Origin: an uncultured Acetatifactor sp.
Lineage (GTDB): Bacteria > Bacillota > Clostridia > Lachnospirales > Lachnospiraceae
Reading direction: 5' to 3'
Assembly (NCBI GenBank): GCA_910584235.1
Contig: CAJTZD010000021.1
Span: 1 to 61,462 of the forward strand
DNA: 61,462 nucleotides
The translations under genes and the position numbers were made by a program. Shown here piece after piece: positions 57,757 to 61,462 of this stretch. The notes beneath the pieces are model-generated. The model was given only the letters and a program-made list of their open reading frames with translations. It had not been told where the DNA came from and made no database searches. Positions within the stretch are counted from its first letter, which is position 1. Every line of letters starts with the position of its first letter.

Positions 57757-59436
57757 ATGAAGTACAAATATAAAATATGCATACCGGCATTTTTGACTAT
57801 TGCAATGATGCTTACGGTATATGGAATGATGGGTTTTTTCTTTGAGACCAACGATGAGAGATGCATTACGGAGATGCTGTCCGGAACCGTCACACAGGTT
57901 CCGGATGCCCATGTCCAGGTCATTAACTATCTTCTTGCCCTGCCGCTGACATGGCTGTACAGAATTACGTGGCAGATTCCCTGGTACGGAATCTGCCTGA
58001 TCTTGTTTCATGGCATATCCTGGTTTTTCATTCTGGAACGTTTCTTTTCCTGTTTCCGGAAGATTGCGGAGATGGCAGTGGGGGCCGGACTCTGTGCCGG
58101 CCTTTTTCTGATCAGCCTGTATAACACAAGCCTGCTGCAGTTTACGTCGACAGCAGCGCTGCTGGCCATAGCGGGCTATGTAAGCATAATTCCCGGGAGG
58201 AGCAGCCGGGCGTTCCTGCAGTTTGCCTGCCTGGAACTTTTGGCGTTTCTGCTGCGGAAAGAGTCCATGCTCATGATACAGCCTTTCGGCCTGGCTGTGT
58301 GGCTTGGCCTTTTGGCTGGCAGACATCTGTGGAAGAAGAGAGAAGAGCGAATGTTTTTGTACAAAGCAGGACTTGCGCTGACAGGCATCCTGCTCACTGG
58401 CTCAATAGGCAATTGGCTGGGGTATGGGGGGGTAGAATGGAGAGAATATGAAGAATACAATCAGGCAAGGGTAGCTCTTTTTGATTATTACGGAACCCCC
58501 GAGTATGAAGAAGTAAAAGATATTTTGGATAAATATCATGTGAATGAAACGGAATATCAGGCATACAGATCTTATATCCTGACGGGAAATTCGATAGATG
58601 CGGAATGCGCGGCAGAACTGGCCGCCTATGCGGAAGAAAAAAGCAGCGGGAAACCGGATGTAAGCGGGCTGGTCGGAAAAGCATTTGAAATTATATTTCG
58701 CAAAGACGGTATGTCCGCCGGCTTTCTCGTGGGAAGAATCTGGCTGTGCGCGGTGATCTGGGCGCTTGTCTCCGGCAGTTTTTATCTGCTGTGGCCTATG
58801 GCAGGGCTTGGAGCCGCTCATACCTGCGTATGGTGTTATCTTCTGTATAAGGGCAGGACACCGAACCGCGTGACATATCCTTTGTTTTTCTGTGAGATTG
58901 TGTTTGTACTGCTGCTCATAGTCCTATCCTACCCGGACAGAGAGCGAAAATGGCTGCAGAGGGTTGCGGTATTACTGATCTGCGGAGTGTTCGGCTTCAA
59001 TGCCTGCGAAACCGGAATTCATCAGTACAGATATGTATGCGCCGTAAATGAGGGGCAGGCCATTTATATAGAGGGCTTAAAGGAAATCAGGGAATATTGC
59101 ATGTCCCATCAGGAAAAGCGCTATCTGCTGGACAATGTCTCATTTAGCTATTATTACGGAAGCGCATTGGAGACAGATATTTATAGGCCGGGGAATGCCA
59201 TGTATACCGGTGGCTGGAATGGGAATTCTCCTGCTTTCAGGGCGTATGGCAGAGCATATTACGGGGACGATATGGAGGATATCTGTGTGATGATTTATGA
59301 TGACGGGAGGCCTCCCGAAGAGCAGGCAGACTGTATTACGGTCCGCTATTTTACGGAGAAGACAGGCAGGGAACCGTCTTTAGACGATCAATTCAGCGTA
59401 TCAAACGGTGCGTGTTACATTGTCTGGCACTTCTAA
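57757..59436 (+). CDS. Polytopic membrane protein, GT-C glycosyltransferase-like
   Basis: A 559-residue protein with about ten membrane helices, from ICIPAFLTIAMMLTVYGMMG to LQRVAVLLICGVFGFNACE, and an external C-terminal domain (about 425-559). The first external loop FFFETNDERCITEMLSG, with paired acidic residues after helix 1, resembles GT-C glycosyltransferases that use lipid-linked sugars. I cannot name a family. The C-terminal domain (REYCMSHQEKRYLLDNVSFS) resembles the soluble ends of Firmicutes membrane glycosyltransferase-like proteins. It overlaps the open frame of, and is followed by, another such protein, which suggests a surface-glycan function. Confidence 0.7.
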   Translation: MKYKYKICIPAFLTIAMMLTVYGMMGFFFETNDERCITEMLSGTVTQVPDAHVQVINYLLALPLTWLYRITWQIPWYGICLILFHGISWFFILERFFSCFRKIAEMAVGAGLCAGLFLISLYNTSLLQFTSTAALLAIAGYVSIIPGRSSRAFLQFACLELLAFLLRKESMLMIQPFGLAVWLGLLAGRHLWKKREERMFLYKAGLALTGILLTGSIGNWLGYGGVEWREYEEYNQARVALFDYYGTPEYEEVKDILDKYHVNETEYQAYRSYILTGNSIDAECAAELAAYAEEKSSGKPDVSGLVGKAFEIIFRKDGMSAGFLVGRIWLCAVIWALVSGSFYLLWPMAGLGAAHTCVWCYLLYKGRTPNRVTYPLFFCEIVFVLLLIVLSYPDRERKWLQRVAVLLICGVFGFNACETGIHQYRYVCAVNEGQAIYIEGLKEIREYCMSHQEKRYLLDNVSFSYYYGSALETDIYRPGNAMYTGGWNGNSPAFRAYGRAYYGDDMEDICVMIYDDGRPPEEQADCITVRYFTEKTGREPSLDDQFSVSNGACYIVWHF

Positions 59437-59527
59437 GCGAGTCGGCAGGCACGATGAGACTGCCTTGCTTTATTTCTGTTATGATATGGGTTCTGGGCGG
59501 GGCGATGAGAATAAGGAGGGACTGATT

Positions 59528-61324
59528 TTGCCGGGAAGACAGGAAAGCGGGCGGCCGGACCGCAGCGGAAAAGGGATAAATCGGCTATGCGGGCTGCTTG
59601 GCTGGATAGACAGCAGGCGCTTATGGTGGGTAGGCGTGGCGTTGCTTGCCATTGTCATGGTACCTCATATCAGGCTGGGAGAGGGCAGTGTGTTCACGGT
59701 GCACGACCAGCTGGACGAATCTATGATGAACTATGTGCTGACGGCCAGACATCCCGGGGCCCAGGTGATTTTGGAGATGCTGGGGGGCGTCAATGCCAGC
59801 GGGCTGCAGCCTGCCGCGGTTCTCTTTCTTCCGCTGTATCGGTTTCTGCCTGCTTTCCAGGCATTCCTGTTTTCTTATGCTTTTGGGTTCTTCTGCGGCT
59901 TCTTGGGAATGTATCTGGCGGTGAAGAAACTGACGGACAGCGGTATTCTTGCGGTTATTCTGGGAGGCTGCTTTTGTATGCTGCCCATATATCCGATTTA
60001 CGGACTCTCCATGACAGGCCTGCCTTTGCTTTTGTACGCATATTTATGCCTCAGAGAGGGCAAGCGGGTGAAGACAGCGCTTGTTCTGACACTGCTCTTC
60101 GGCCTGACCAGCCACCTGGTGTGCACGGGCTATGGAGCTCTCGTTTTTTGGACCCTGGGGATTTTGTGGGATTTGCTGCATCGGAAAAAGGCCGGATACA
60201 GCATTGCGGGCTTCCTGGTTCTGCTGGCGACTTACCTGGTGACAAATTACAGGCTTTTCCTGGAATTTCTGCTGGGACAAGGAAGCTATGTAAGTCATCG
60301 GGAGGAGCTGGTGAATGGGAGCATGCCCCTTTGGGAGACTATATGGAATGTTTTTCTGAACAGCGCGCAGCATGCCCCTTCGTATCATAAATGGTTGATT
60401 CTGCCTATTATTCTGGGACTGTTGCTTTTTGGATGTTTTTACCACAGATTGTGCGCTGAAGCCAGAAAGGATTATTGGCGTGCGCTGGCAGGCATGGCTG
60501 CACTTATGGGAATTGCCGTATTTTATGGCATCTGCAAGTGGGCGCCGGTGGTGGAATGGAAAAACAGCGTGAGCGGATTCCTGCGCTATTTCCAGGCGGA
60601 GCGGATTTATTGGTTCTACCCTGCAGGCTGGTATCTGGAGTTTGCCCTTGTTTTTGGCATTTGCCGAAAGCAATTGCGGGCGCCGGGGCAGAGCCAGGGG
60701 CCTGCGGCTGCCGCCGGACGGATACTGTTGTCCTGTCTGCTACTGACGGCAGTGGTAATGCCTCACGCCAATACAGTTTTGCGCAATTCCTTTTTCTACA
60801 TGAATGTGAGCCAATATATTAATGGCGCCGGCGTCACAGGGTACATTTCATGGGAGAGCTTTTATGCAGAGGACCTTATGGCACAGCTGGAGGAAACCAT
60901 TGGCCGCGATATAGACTCTTACCGGGTGGCGCATCTGGGCATCAGCCCGTCCCCCTCCCTAATGCATGGCTTTTATACAGTGGACGGATATTCCAATAAT
61001 TACCCTCTGGAATATAAACATAAATTCCGTCAGGTGATTGCGGAAGAACTGGATAAGAACATTGAATGCGCCGTGTATTTTGATACATGGGGCAGCCGTT
61101 GCTATCTGTTCAATGCCCAGACAGGAAATTATTGGCTGTTAAAAAAGGGAAATGGGGTCCGGTATGAAGGACTGGAATTCGATATGGAAGCCTTAAGAGA
61201 CCTGGGCTGCGAGTATCTGTTCTCCGGGGGAGAGATTCTGGACGCAAACCGGATGGGACTGACGCCCATGGGATATTTTGAGACAGAGGATTCCTATTGG
61301 GGCATCTGGCTATATGCGCTGTGA
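59528..61324 (+). CDS. Polytopic membrane protein, DUF6044-like
   Basis: A 598-residue protein with about ten membrane helices. The external loop after helix 1 reads LGEGSVFTVHDQLDESMMNY, typical of DUF6044 proteins (VHDxLD), which look like GT-C-type glycosyltransferases. A C-terminal external domain (about 440-598) includes GFYTVDGYSNNYPLEYKHKF and YWLLKKGNGVRYEGLEFD. The open frame starts at a GTG at 59408 inside the previous gene. AAGGAGGG at 59513-59520 with seven-base spacing points to TTG 59528 as the true start (LPGRQESGRPDRS). The function is unknown; synthesis or modification of surface polysaccharide is inferred. Confidence 0.75.
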   Translation: MPGRQESGRPDRSGKGINRLCGLLGWIDSRRLWWVGVALLAIVMVPHIRLGEGSVFTVHDQLDESMMNYVLTARHPGAQVILEMLGGVNASGLQPAAVLFLPLYRFLPAFQAFLFSYAFGFFCGFLGMYLAVKKLTDSGILAVILGGCFCMLPIYPIYGLSMTGLPLLLYAYLCLREGKRVKTALVLTLLFGLTSHLVCTGYGALVFWTLGILWDLLHRKKAGYSIAGFLVLLATYLVTNYRLFLEFLLGQGSYVSHREELVNGSMPLWETIWNVFLNSAQHAPSYHKWLILPIILGLLLFGCFYHRLCAEARKDYWRALAGMAALMGIAVFYGICKWAPVVEWKNSVSGFLRYFQAERIYWFYPAGWYLEFALVFGICRKQLRAPGQSQGPAAAAGRILLSCLLLTAVVMPHANTVLRNSFFYMNVSQYINGAGVTGYISWESFYAEDLMAQLEETIGRDIDSYRVAHLGISPSPSLMHGFYTVDGYSNNYPLEYKHKFRQVIAEELDKNIECAVYFDTWGSRCYLFNAQTGNYWLLKKGNGVRYEGLEFDMEALRDLGCEYLFSGGEILDANRMGLTPMGYFETEDSYWGIWLYAL

Positions 61325-61462
61325 GGAGCCGCTTTTGATATGACGGGACGGAAGCCCTATAAGCAATACGGCAAATAGAAAAACAGAGAAAGGACAGGCA
61401 CAAATGGAAAGTAAACCCTCATGCCCGCGATGCTTGGCACCACCATAAATGAAACATCGTGA
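61325..61462 (+). other. Right-edge tail, no gene supported
   Basis: A 14-codon ORF (ATG 61404, MESKPSCPRCLAPP) with AAAGGACAGG upstream is visible, and an ATG at 61449 could begin the next gene. Too little sequence remains to support either. Confidence 0.3.

Noticed and set aside
55871..57790. Minus-strand ORF of 639 residues opposite the GLUG gene
   Set aside because: Antisense shadow; no domain, and His/Leu/Arg-rich composition.

Overview
The window looks like a chromosomal stretch of a gut-type Lachnospiraceae (Clostridia) genome. The signs are purine-rich AGGAGG-type ribosome binding sites, TTGACA/TATAAT promoters, many MsmX/Lpl-type sugar transport and glycan-degrading genes, and several protein families familiar mainly from that group (DUF1905, DUF2200, YesL, a DUF6128-like protein, GH125, SPFH plus a ribbon-helix-helix partner). 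No rRNA, tRNA, insertion sequence, prophage or CRISPR array was seen. The one RNA gene recognised with confidence is the SRP RNA (30638-30794, minus strand).

Layout. (1) 1-6.2 kb is an AT-richer accessory segment: a truncated gene end, a 4-oxalocrotonate tautomerase, an AIPR abortive-infection protein, a DUF5655 protein, an S66 peptidase, DUF1905 and DUF2200 genes, and two unrecognised small genes behind a near-consensus promoter. (2) 6.3-11 kb holds a GH78 rhamnosidase-like enzyme, a membrane-anchored Mrr-type nuclease and a DUF885 metallopeptidase. (3) 11-19.5 kb is a pentose operon (FGGY kinase, araD-like aldolase/epimerase, split transketolase, an atypical SDR), then a membrane-anchored amidase, rpe and an unknown protein. 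(4) 19.5-26.7 kb carries metG with a long leader, an alpha/beta hydrolase, a GNAT, YesL, an orphan MsmX-type ATPase and a CdaR/PucR-type regulator. (5) 26.75-27.95 kb is a small island with a Panacea-domain (DUF4065) antitoxin and an unrecognised partner, bracketed by two related hairpins. (6) 28-37 kb has a DUF6128-like protein, a radical-SAM protein, the SRP RNA and a sugar ABC importer convergent with a membrane-bound AraC regulator whose upstream region carries three 39-bp tandem repeats. (7) 37-49.4 kb mixes intact genes (SGNH hydrolase, flavin reductase, MutS2-like ATPase, tadA, rhaM, SPFH, Uma2, D-2-hydroxyacid dehydrogenase, kinase) with at least five damaged genes. (8) 49.5-61.3 kb has a GH125 mannosidase, a TetR divergent from an MMPL exporter and a giant GLUG-repeat surface protein, and two polytopic membrane proteins.

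How the genes work together. GH78, rhaM, GH125, the SGNH hydrolase and the ATPase-less Lpl-type importer point to use of rhamnose-, mannose- and ester-decorated glycans, probably with the orphan MsmX ATPase powering import. The kinase-AraD-transketolase operon feeds pentoses into the pentose phosphate pathway, where rpe also acts. The TetR-MMPL-GLUG block is arranged as one regulated export/surface system: overlapping divergent promoters, an 18-bp perfect palindrome and overlapping genes.

Most worth following up: the TetR/MMPL/GLUG module; the hairpin-bracketed Panacea island; the 39-bp repeat array; a 0.32-kb transcription unit without a large ORF at 40471-40827; and an in-frame TGA in an otherwise intact acyltransferase-like gene. 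All family names here come from recognition of motifs by eye; no database search was run.
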